Source of the DNA: Desulfonatronum thiosulfatophilum
GTDB lineage: Bacteria > Desulfobacterota > Desulfovibrionia > Desulfovibrionales > Desulfonatronaceae
Direction of reading: 5' to 3'
Assembly: GCF_900104215.1 (NCBI RefSeq)
Contig: NZ_FMXO01000008.1
Span: 62,001 to 126,000 of the forward strand
Length of the DNA: 64,000 nt
Below are positions 8,507 through 16,500 of the stretch, one piece after another (position 1 is the first letter of the stretch; each line of letters starts with the position of its first letter). Made by a program: the position numbers and the translations under genes. Below the pieces are notes generated by a model. The model worked only from the letters and a program-made list of their open reading frames with translations. It made no database searches and had not been told where the DNA came from.

Positions 8507-9340
8507 TTACCAGGTTATCCGTAATGCATGCATCAAACCGCCGACCAGCAGGTACAGGCCGGAAAGCACCGCCGCATATCCGACGACCAGGAAAACGACC
8601 CTCTTGTATGCCGGGGCTTCCGCCACGATCATGTGATCGATTTCACCGCTATTGGTCAGGCGGGAAATCCAGGCCGGACGTTCGTGTCTGGCGACATGCA
8701 AATCCGCGCTGCCTTCAAACATCGTGCGGTCCATGGGGAAGTTGGTGCGCCGAAGGTGGGCAATGAAGTAGTGGATGATGAAAATGTGGGCCATGGCCAG
8801 GATGGCTTCAATCCGGTGAATCCAGAAAGCCACGTTCAAGCCCCAGCCCGGGATGTACTTGCTGGACGTCAGGGGATAGGCCAGCAACAAGCCGGTGATG
8901 CCGAGGATGACCATGCCCCAGAAGACAGCCCAATAATCGAATTTTTCCCAATACCCCCAGCGATCTATCGGAGGATGTTGAGATCCTCCGAAAATCCATC
9001 GCAGATGAAGAAAAAACTGTTTCAAGTCGCTGAATCGCGGCATTATCGAATCCGGACCGAACAACGCAGAGGGAAACGGACGCCACTTGATCTTGAACAG
9101 TGCATAAATCACATGCACCAGGAAAGCGACGATCATGAAGATGCCCACATAAATGTGCACGGTCAGGGATGCGTCGAATCCTCCGAAGAGGTTGCCCACA
9201 CCCTGTCCCCAGCCTGTTTCATGATACATTCTGGCCAAGCCGGTGGCGGCCTGGATCAGAAAGGTGACCATGAGCACCAAATGAAACAGACGCTGCGTCA
9301 GGGTGAATCGTTTGATCCGGGTTTTGGCGTCATTGGTCAT
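8507..9340 (-). CDS. Membrane cytochrome b subunit
   Basis: A 277-residue membrane protein resembling the di-haem cytochrome b (FdnI/b561-like) subunits that pass electrons between quinone and periplasmic c cytochromes. Hydrophobic helices are seen at roughly residues 15-35, 60-85, 140-160, 175-205 and 250-270. Candidate haem histidines lie in QRLFHLVLM, LTVHIYVG, FWIHRIEAI and MAHIFIIHYF. The gene overlaps the upstream triheme cytochrome gene by 11 bases and ends the three-gene set. Its loop between helices 2 and 3 is long and soluble. The quinone-reactive role is inferred from the family and the neighbours. Confidence 0.85.
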   Translation of the reverse strand: MTNDAKTRIKRFTLTQRLFHLVLMVTFLIQAATGLARMYHETGWGQGVGNLFGGFDASLTVHIYVGIFMIVAFLVHVIYALFKIKWRPFPSALFGPDSIMPRFSDLKQFFLHLRWIFGGSQHPPIDRWGYWEKFDYWAVFWGMVILGITGLLLAYPLTSSKYIPGWGLNVAFWIHRIEAILAMAHIFIIHYFIAHLRRTNFPMDRTMFEGSADLHVARHERPAWISRLTNSGEIDHMIVAEAPAYKRVVFLVVGYAAVLSGLYLLVGGLMHALRITW

Positions 9341-9998
9341 CCGGGGACCTCTCTTTCTTTATGAAGAGTTCACGAATGCCCCAGAGAATGGTATGGGGCA
9401 GGAACAAAGCGAACGTGCCCACGGCAATGACGATCATGATCCAGAAGGCATAATAGAGGACCGGCAGTACATCGGCTGTCGCGGCCCTGGCCGGATTGGG
9501 TTCATGAATCCTGTACAAGGCAAAGGAAGGGCCTGCCCCTTCATGGCACTGTGCGCAGACATGGGTATGTCTGCGAATGGGATTCAGCCGGGAAAAGAAA
9601 TGTCCGCTGCTGGCGATGGGTTCCTGGCCATGGCATTGCCGGCAGGTGATGTTGTGTCTGACGAAATGGCGATTGTTTTGCGCTTCCTCGACATGGCAGG
9701 ATACACAGCGACGCTGCTCGTAAAAACGCAATCCCCGGTGTGCATCGTCCAGAAGGAACCGATTCAAGGCCCGGTTTTCTTCCTCAAATACCCTGCTGAT
9801 GCCGCGTCCGCGAATATCCGGCGACTCGATCCGCCCTTCCGTGCCTCGAGGACGAACTTCGTACTCCTCATAGATGCCCGTGCTCATTTCCGTGCTGCGA
9901 TAGCGGTAATACCGGGAGGCCATCTCTTCCTGCCCGAATGAGAATTCGGGCAGGAAGAACATCAGAATGAACAGGGGAAGGAAGCATTTTTTCCACAT
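9330..9998 (-). CDS. Membrane-anchored triheme cytochrome c
   Basis: A 222-residue exported cytochrome. It has an N-terminal signal peptide (KKCFLPLFILMFFLPEFSFG), three CxxCH sites (CVSCH, CRQCH, CAQCH) in the middle, and a single C-terminal membrane helix (LYYAFWIMIVIAVGTFALFL) ending in a basic cytoplasmic tail. The haem domain therefore lies in the periplasm beside the membrane, well placed to link the cytochrome b to the octaheme lipoprotein. An NapC/NirT-type quinol-oxidising role is not obvious, since the anchor is C-terminal. The start at 9998 was chosen for the GGGGGAG box just upstream. It overlaps the next gene by 11 bases, indicating coupled translation. Confidence 0.85.
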   Translation of the reverse strand: MWKKCFLPLFILMFFLPEFSFGQEEMASRYYRYRSTEMSTGIYEEYEVRPRGTEGRIESPDIRGRGISRVFEEENRALNRFLLDDAHRGLRFYEQRRCVSCHVEEAQNNRHFVRHNITCRQCHGQEPIASSGHFFSRLNPIRRHTHVCAQCHEGAGPSFALYRIHEPNPARAATADVLPVLYYAFWIMIVIAVGTFALFLPHTILWGIRELFIKKERSPDDQ

Positions 9999-10019
9999 GA
10001 TGTCTCCCCCGTTGTCTTG

Positions 10020-10051
10020 TTGCATCCGGATTATGTATCTTCCGGATGCAA
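10020..10051 (-). other. Intercistronic hairpin
   Basis: TTGCATCCGGA (10020-10030) and TCCGGATGCAA (10041-10051) form a perfect 11-bp stem with a 10-base loop between the octaheme and triheme genes. It has no T tract on the minus strand beyond GTTG, so it may stabilise or process the mRNA rather than end it. Confidence 0.6.
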
Positions 10052-10073
10052 TCTTGATTATGCAGCCGACGTA

Positions 10074-11393
10074 CTATTCAGGCATGGCATACGGAACCTC
10101 TTCGTCCATCTGTCCGAAGGTATCCTGAGATACGGCCGGAATCATCCTCCCCTGAGGCTGGGGCAGTTGGGTCAGGATTTCGTACTTGCGCTGCAGTTCT
10201 TCCAGATCGTCGTCGCGATGGTAGTGGCAGATCTGGCAGGAGTTGGGCAGGTCGGGGTCGTTGATGGTGTCCATGGGAGCCCGGGCATTGAACGTGTGGC
10301 TGCGGATGTCATTGGGTTCGGCCGTGCTGGCAATGCGCGGCATGTGACAACCCAGACAGTTGGCGAATGAGTGGATGGAATGGGCTCGGTTGGCATTGAC
10401 CATGGTATGGCAGCTCAGACATTGGCTGGAACCGGCTTCCTTGGTCTGAAAGCGTGTCGGCGCGATGCCCAGGCGGTGCACGGCATGGCAGGACGTACAG
10501 GTTACGCCCTGCACGGCGTGCTCGGACTGAATCCAGTCGATGTACTGCTGATGGTGCGAGCGCGATGCGAAATCCGGATAAAGGCGGCGCATGTCGGCCT
10601 TGTCGTAGGAGCTTTCATAAATCGGCTCCATGACCATTCCTGGAGTAAATCCCACGGGCCAGCCGGCCTCCGGATAATCTTCGTGTTTGGCATTGCCGCG
10701 GGTATGGCAGGATCCGCAAATCTGCACGGCAATGCCGGCTGTCATCTTGGCCGGGTTGACGATGGTTTCTCGCTTCTCGAATACCGCGGTCCGGGGAATG
10801 TCCGTGTGCCGGGAACCGGGGCCGTGACAGGCCTCGCAACCGATGGACGTTTCGGCAAATTCGTACTCGTCAAGATTGACGCCTGTGGCATGACAGCCCC
10901 CGCAACGCACCAGCCAGTCGCGCTCGTCCCAGGCGTGTTCGTAGTAGTTGACCCAGCGTCTCGTCTGGATGTTGTACTGTATCGGAGCGACATGATAGAC
11001 CCCGTCGACCTGGACCACGTATCGCTGTTTCCATTGCGTGCCGATGGCGTAGATAATTTCATCCCTGGTGGGAATATAGATCTCTTCCACCGGTACTTTG
11101 AGTCTGTCTTGAATCTTTTCCAGATCGGCCCTGATCAGGTCGGGGTTCAGGTCCGCCACGATTGCGTGGGGATTTTCCCGCACGTCGATGAGCATGCGGC
11201 TGTGCAAGGTCATTTTCCAGGAATCATAATGCTCAAGGTGGCAATTTCGACAGGTTGTCGACCCGATAAAGGTCGCCGGCGCGTCCATCACCGCCTGCAT
11301 GTCCACGGTCGTCTGCTCTCTGCCGCAGGCCGTCAGGATCAGGGCAGTCGCCAACAACCCCACCATTGTCGTGAAAATTATTTCCCGAAACAT
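10074..11393 (-). CDS. Octaheme c-type cytochrome lipoprotein
   Basis: A 439-residue exported lipoprotein: a hydrophobic leader ends in the lipobox LTAC. Eight CxxCH haem sites are present (CRNCH, CGGCH, CEACH, CGSCH, CTSCH, CLSCH, CLGCH, CQICH), with additional histidines such as SRH and HSIHSF as likely distal ligands. The layout resembles cytochrome c554-type multihaem proteins; no CxxCK motif typical of NrfA is present, so a nitrite reductase assignment is not supported. Together with the following triheme and cytochrome b genes it forms a likely quinone-linked periplasmic electron-transfer complex of unknown acceptor. The start at 11393 has GGAGGT in front. Its promoter region is shared with the divergent CDF gene. 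Confidence 0.85.
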   Translation of the reverse strand: MFREIIFTTMVGLLATALILTACGREQTTVDMQAVMDAPATFIGSTTCRNCHLEHYDSWKMTLHSRMLIDVRENPHAIVADLNPDLIRADLEKIQDRLKVPVEEIYIPTRDEIIYAIGTQWKQRYVVQVDGVYHVAPIQYNIQTRRWVNYYEHAWDERDWLVRCGGCHATGVNLDEYEFAETSIGCEACHGPGSRHTDIPRTAVFEKRETIVNPAKMTAGIAVQICGSCHTRGNAKHEDYPEAGWPVGFTPGMVMEPIYESSYDKADMRRLYPDFASRSHHQQYIDWIQSEHAVQGVTCTSCHAVHRLGIAPTRFQTKEAGSSQCLSCHTMVNANRAHSIHSFANCLGCHMPRIASTAEPNDIRSHTFNARAPMDTINDPDLPNSCQICHYHRDDDLEELQRKYEILTQLPQPQGRMIPAVSQDTFGQMDEEVPYAMPE

Positions 11394-11479
11394 GAATACC
11401 TCCATTTTATGAAAGGTGGGGTTGGACAATTGCCTGAAAACCGATGAAGCTTGCTACGTCATGTGGTTCGGAGAAAATT

Positions 11480-12412
11480 ATGCGTCATAATCACGATCGC
11501 TCAACGGAACGATTCGGCAAGCGGCTGTTGATCTGCATGGGGATCAATATCGTGATTCCTTTTTTCCAGATCATTGGCGGGCTTGCTGCCGGAAGCGTCG
11601 CCCTGATTTCGGACGCGGTGCACAACATCGGCGACTTCATGGCCCTGCTGCTCGCCTTTGTCGCTCACAAGCTCGGCAGGCGCAGCCCGTCTCTCAAGCA
11701 TACCTTCGGCATCCGCCGGGTGGAAATTTTCGCCGCCGTGATCAATGCGGCGTTGCTGGGCGGCGCGGCCGTGTATATCTCAATCGAGGCCGTAAAGCGC
11801 CTGCTCGCCCCCACGCCCGTGATCACGGAGCTGGTCATGGCCCTGGCCCTGTTGGGCATCATCGGCAACGGACTGTCCGCCTGGCTGCTCCACGACGACT
11901 CCCGACACAGCCTGAATGCCCGGGGGGCGTTCCTGCACATGGTTGGAGACATGCTGACCTCCGTGGCCGTTCTGGTCTCCGCGCTGGTGATACGCTTCAC
12001 GGACATGCCCTGGCTGGACCCGGCCCTAAGTCTGGTGATCGTGGCCTACATTCTTTTCAACTGCGTCTATCTGCTCCGCGAAGCGACCCGGGTTCTGCTT
12101 AATGCGACCCCCAAGGGTCTGGATCTGAGAACAGTCCAGGCCGAACTGGAGGCTCTGGAAGGCGTCGAGAGCATCCACTACCTCCATGTCTGGAACATCA
12201 GCGATCAGTCCGTGGCCCTGACCGCCCATGTGGTGGTTCCGGATCAGATGATCAGCGCCACGGAGCATCTCGCCGAAACCATCAACAAGATGCTGAATTC
12301 TCGGTTCGGAATCGATCATCCCGTCTTGCAGTTCGAAACCCGGACCTGCGGTCGCGGGACGCTACTCTGCGAGATGACTTGCGACGAGGAGCGGCGCTGT
12401 CGCGAGGGCTGA
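11480..12412 (+). CDS. Cation diffusion facilitator family transporter
   Basis: A 310-residue CDF (ZitB/CzcD-like) divalent metal/proton antiporter. Six membrane helices are visible between residues about 15 and 205. The metal-site motifs are ALISDAVHNIGD in helix 2 and HMVGDMLTS in helix 5, matching the zinc-type HxxxD/DxxxD arrangement. A cytoplasmic domain of about 90 residues follows, and the tail is unusually Cys-rich (TCGRGTLLCEMTCDEERRC), perhaps an added metal-binding patch. The start at 11480 follows CGGAGAA. It is divergent from the octaheme cytochrome operon. Zn(II) export is the best guess, but Fe, Cd or Co cannot be excluded. Confidence 0.9.
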   Translation: MRHNHDRSTERFGKRLLICMGINIVIPFFQIIGGLAAGSVALISDAVHNIGDFMALLLAFVAHKLGRRSPSLKHTFGIRRVEIFAAVINAALLGGAAVYISIEAVKRLLAPTPVITELVMALALLGIIGNGLSAWLLHDDSRHSLNARGAFLHMVGDMLTSVAVLVSALVIRFTDMPWLDPALSLVIVAYILFNCVYLLREATRVLLNATPKGLDLRTVQAELEALEGVESIHYLHVWNISDQSVALTAHVVVPDQMISATEHLAETINKMLNSRFGIDHPVLQFETRTCGRGTLLCEMTCDEERRCREG

Positions 12413-12659
12413 TATCTTCCGTTACCTGCTCCGCTTCCTCTTCGGATTGAAAACTTTCGTGCAAATCTTTCTGCAACTGCATGAAATAGTCGCACCAGGA
12501 GAGCGTCTTCGCGATCACCATGCGCATTTCCCGCTTGTGTTGGGTCATCGTGATGGTCTCTGAAGAACGGCTCGCGGCAACCAAGTGCCGTGCCGGAACT
12601 CTTGTCTTGATGCCGACCGTATCTTCAGCTTCAATTGTCGTCATATATTCATTACGCAT
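12282..12659 (-). CDS. Possible small protein, unrecognised
   Basis: A 125-residue frame beginning MRNEYMTTIEAED, with a good GGAGG box 6-8 bases before the ATG. The first ~85 residues read as an ordinary soluble protein (DYFMQLQKDLHESFQSEEEAEQ); the last ~40 are Arg/Ser-rich and run antisense through the 3' end of the CDF gene (131-base overlap), which argues against full coding potential. No family was recognised. It is kept because of the ribosome binding site and the otherwise empty 440-base gap. Confidence 0.35.
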   Translation of the reverse strand: MRNEYMTTIEAEDTVGIKTRVPARHLVAASRSSETITMTQHKREMRMVIAKTLSWCDYFMQLQKDLHESFQSEEEAEQVTEDISPRDSAAPRRKSSRRVASRDRRSGFRTARRDDRFRTENSASC

Positions 12660-12852
12660 ATTTCCTCCAAAATGATGTCGTATTGGCGTTATTTCCAGCC
12701 GCAATACCGCGACCGGTTTCCTGAACAGCCCGATAAAAAAGCGTGATATGTTCTCGATGACGGATGACCGCATCGTGCGGCAACCGCCGTTCAGAACAAA
12801 ATCCGGCAAAGACGCCGGCGTCTCGATCAGGCGTCGGTTTACGTCCGGGACC

Positions 12853-13161
12853 TCAGATCGTGAGAATGGAATTCTCACAATTTGCATAGGTGCAGTAGGC
12901 GTAGCCGTCGGCTTCGGAATCGCTCATCCAGGAGTCGTCGTTCAGCAGATAGCGGAACTGGTACGTCGATCCCACGGGAAGGCTCAAAGTTAATGAAAAA
13001 CAACCGGTCTTGAGCTTTTTCATCTGCGCGGCCGAGGCATCCCAACCATTGAAATCGCCGACCACGGACGCCTGTTCCGCGTTGTTCGCGACGTCCTTCG
13101 GAATCTTGAAGGTGACTCTGCACTTGGAGCTGTTTTTCGGGTAGTTTTTCGCCAGGGACAT
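12853..13161 (-). CDS. Single-domain CBM48 / AMPK-type glycogen-binding protein
   Basis: A 102-residue protein consisting of one isoamylase-N-type (CBM48/AMPK1-CBM) beta-sandwich: FKIPKDVANNAEQASVVGDFNGWD is followed by TLSLPVGSTYQFRYLLNDDSWMSD. The GDFNGWD and FRYLL-D-W motifs are the glucan-contacting signatures of the family. There is no catalytic domain, so it likely binds glycogen or maltodextrin or docks a partner enzyme. GGAGG lies 10 bases before the chosen ATG at 13161; another ATG two codons earlier is too close to the box. GH15, GH65 and TreZ genes elsewhere in the window give it a plausible glucan context. Confidence 0.85.
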   Translation of the reverse strand: MSLAKNYPKNSSKCRVTFKIPKDVANNAEQASVVGDFNGWDASAAQMKKLKTGCFSLTLSLPVGSTYQFRYLLNDDSWMSDSEADGYAYCTYANCENSILTI

Positions 13162-13415
13162 CAACATTATCCTCCGTAATTTGGTGATGGAATGCGGCTG
13201 GCTCCAGTCGGGGAAAGCCGGTTGCGCGATCCACGGCGGATCCAGCAATGGATCAGTCGAGAACCAACATCACGGATTCAATATCGATGCCAAGGGAGGG
13301 GGCGTGACAACAAGTTGTTTTTTATTGTTTTGTTTGGCGAGAAGCAACGAGAAGAGGAGCTTTTTCTTTTATCGCGATAATATGTTTCTTACCAGAAAAG
13401 AAAAATGAAAAAATC

Positions 13416-13554
13416 GGGATCGCAGCACCCCAGTGCGGTCCGCGGTTAAAGGCGTAAAGGAACACTCCCCGCCAGGAATACAGCGATCACTGGTCCATCT
13501 GTCGTCTGGCCGTGCCGGAGCAAGAGGGGCCGCACTGTGGTGCGGCGGTCCCGG
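13416..13554. repeat. Inverted repeat family B (GGGACCGCCGCACYCCAGTGCGG), copy 1
   Basis: The left arm GGGATCGCAGCACCCCAGTG (13416-13440) and right arm (13528-13554, reverse complement GGGACCGCCGCACCACAGTG) form an imperfect ~26-bp inverted repeat around ~90 bases. A second copy is at 21561. The element fills most of the gap between the CBM48 gene and the large hybrid kinase; the remainder (13162-13415) shows nothing recognisable. Confidence 0.7.
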
Positions 13555-13561
13555 GGGCTCT

Positions 13562-16500
13562 TTAGTTTGGTAGTGCTTGCTGATCTGGTGCTTCATCCGG
13601 CTTGTGGGCCGGCAGAGTGAAATAGAATGTTGAGCCTTCGTTGTGCTTGCTTTGGGCCCAGATCTTTCCGCCATGCATCTGGACGAACTCCTTGCATAGC
13701 AAAAGCCCCAGCCCGGTTCCCTTTTCCCCGGCCGTGCCCTTGCGAGAAGAAACCTTGTCCAGCATGAACAGCTTGGACAGCGCGGTCTGGTCCATGCCCA
13801 TGCCGTTGTCTTCCACCGAGATCACAACCATGGAGTCTCGTTTTGTGGCGGTCACCAACACCATTTCCCCGCTCTTGGTGAACTTGACGGCGTTGGAGAG
13901 CAGATTGCGCAGGATCATGTTAAACATAGGCTGGTCCACATACACCCTCAGGTTCTTTGGAATGTCGTACTTGAGTTGAACATTCTTCTGGTATGCTGGA
14001 GCATGCATCAGGTCGATGTTATGTTTGACCAGTTTCGCCAGGTTGTGGTGTTGCGGCATGAATCTGGCTTCTCCGCGTTGGATGATGGCCCATTCGAGGA
14101 GGTTTTCCAGAAGATTGTACAAGTTCTCCGCGGACTGCTGCATGTCTTGGGACAGTCTCTGGATGTCCTCCAGGCAGAGATTCTCGATCCGCTCGGTCAG
14201 CATCTTGATGAAGACCAGGAAGCCGATGAACGGCGATCTCAGGTCGTGGGCGATGATGGAAAAGAACTTGTCCCGTTCCGCCAGGGCCTTCTGAAGTTGG
14301 GCATTGTATTCAATGATCTCTTCCTCGAACCTTCTGCGCTCGGTGACGTCCTCCCGGATCAGGATGCCTCCGGTGGGGATGTCGTCCTGGAGTATCGGAA
14401 CGCCCCGGACGCTGACCCAGCCGGAATGACCGCCGGTGAACTCGGGAAAAAACACCTCGTCCATGTCGAGCGGTTGGCCTTGAACAAGATCTCTGACGGC
14501 GTCGCCGATTCCCGCCTTGACCAGTCCGGGCAGCTCATGGATGTATTTTCCCAGGAAAAAACTCTTGTCCATCTTGTCTTGCCCAAACGTTCTGATATGC
14601 CATTCGTTGACGAATGTAACTTGGCCATACTTGTCGAAGCGCATGATGGATATTGGACATTTTTCCGCAAGGGTCTGGAACTCCATTTGGCTTTTTTGCA
14701 GCGCCTCTTCGGCCTGGCGTCGTTCGGTGATGTCCCGGGCCAGGATGATGAAATGAGGATTGGCTACATGAGGGTCTCCTTTGACGGCCACGGACATTTC
14801 AAAGAAATGCAGATCTTCTCCAAGATAGAGTGAAAAGACAATTCCTTTACGCAATCCTTCGAACTTGACTTCGGTTAAGGCTTCCTCGATCACCCGGCTC
14901 ATGTTGATGGGCAGGACATCGTGCATGCTCTCAGAGAGAAAATCCGTGCGGGGACGGTAGAGCAGTTCCTGGACCGGAGCGCGATAATCATGGATCAGAC
15001 CGTTGTCGTCGACCTCGATCAGGAGGTCCGGCAAGGTGTTCAAGGTTGCGGTGAGCTGGTCGCGGGCTGCCTGCAGTTCCTGCTCGGCGTGCTTGCGGTC
15101 GGTGATATCCCGGACCAAGACGATGAACCGGGGCATTGCGGCCAGGGGGTCGCCCTTCACGGCGATGGACAGCTCGAACCAGCGCGATTTGTCGCCGGTC
15201 CTCAGGCAGTACTCAGCACCCTTGTTAGTGCCGTCGGCAGCAGCTTCGGCGATTGCTTCGTCAATGATGATCACCACCTCTTCCGGGAGCACCTCGTGAA
15301 CGGTTTTGAACAGAAACTGCTCCGGCGGAGCAAAGAGCAGTTCCGGATTTGACGTCCGGTAGTCGATGATGCGGCCTTCGATGTCGATCTCGAACATGAT
15401 GTCCGGCAGGGCGTTGAGGGTGGCCGACAACTGGTCCAGCGCTTCCTTGAGTTCCCTGTCTGCGCGATTCTTCTCCGTGATGTCCTGCAGGATGCAGTGG
15501 GTTCGCACGAACCGGCCTTCATTGTCGCGCTGGACCTTGCTGCTGAGGGACACGAGGATGACCGCCCCGTCCTTTCTGACCATCTTGAATTCAACGTTGT
15601 GGATCTCGCCGGTTATTTTCAACTTGGCAAATTCCGCGCGAAAGCCCTCGACAAGCTCCGGCGGCAGGAATCTTTCCACACTCTCACCGATCAACTCCTC
15701 GGTCGAATAGCCCAGCATGTTCATGAAGGCCTGATTGACGTCCAGGAAATTCGCCTCTTCATCCAGAGACTGATACGGCATGGGAGCGTTCAGGAACATC
15801 TGCTTGAAATGTTCTTCGCTTTTTTGTTTCTCTTCTTCAATCTTCTTGCGGTGGGTGATGTTCACAAAGGAGATCACCGCGCCTTCAACCCTGTTCTCCA
15901 TGGTCCGGTAGGGCCGGATGTGCATCAGGTACCATAAGCCGTTCGTGCACAGCACTTCCACGTCCATGGCGGTCAAGGTATTGATGACGATGCGCGTATC
16001 CGCCACCAGGTCGTCATAGTTTTCCAGGTTGGACAGAATGTGGCCCACGGGTCGGCCGATGTCGGCCTCGATCAGGTTGATCACGCTGGTGATGTCCGGA
16101 GTGAACCGGACGATGCGCAGGTCCATGTCCACGAACAAGGTTCCGACCCCGGTTCCGGCGAACAAATTATTCATGTCGTTGTTCGCGCGGGACAGTTCGG
16201 CGATTTTGGCCTGCAGCGCGACATTGACTGATTCCAGTTCCTTCTTGGATGAGCTGAGTTTCTCATTGGAGAAGGACAACTCCTGGTTCACGGAATACAT
16301 TTCCTCGTTCGAGGATTTGAGTTCCGCATTGGCTTTGCGCAGTTCGATCAAGGCGACCCGGAGTTGTTCTTCCTTGTCCAGCAGTTGTTGCTGGAGTGCG
16401 GCGATCCAGATCTCGGACTCGTTGTCTTGGTCGTATCCGGTCGAAGTTTCGAAAGCATTCACTCCTTCAAGGTCAGAACGCGATAAGGACGGTTGCTGTT

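Noticed and set aside
10074-11393. Octaheme cytochrome as ammonia-forming nitrite reductase
   Set aside because: No CxxCK active-site haem motif is present and the haem spacing differs from NrfA.
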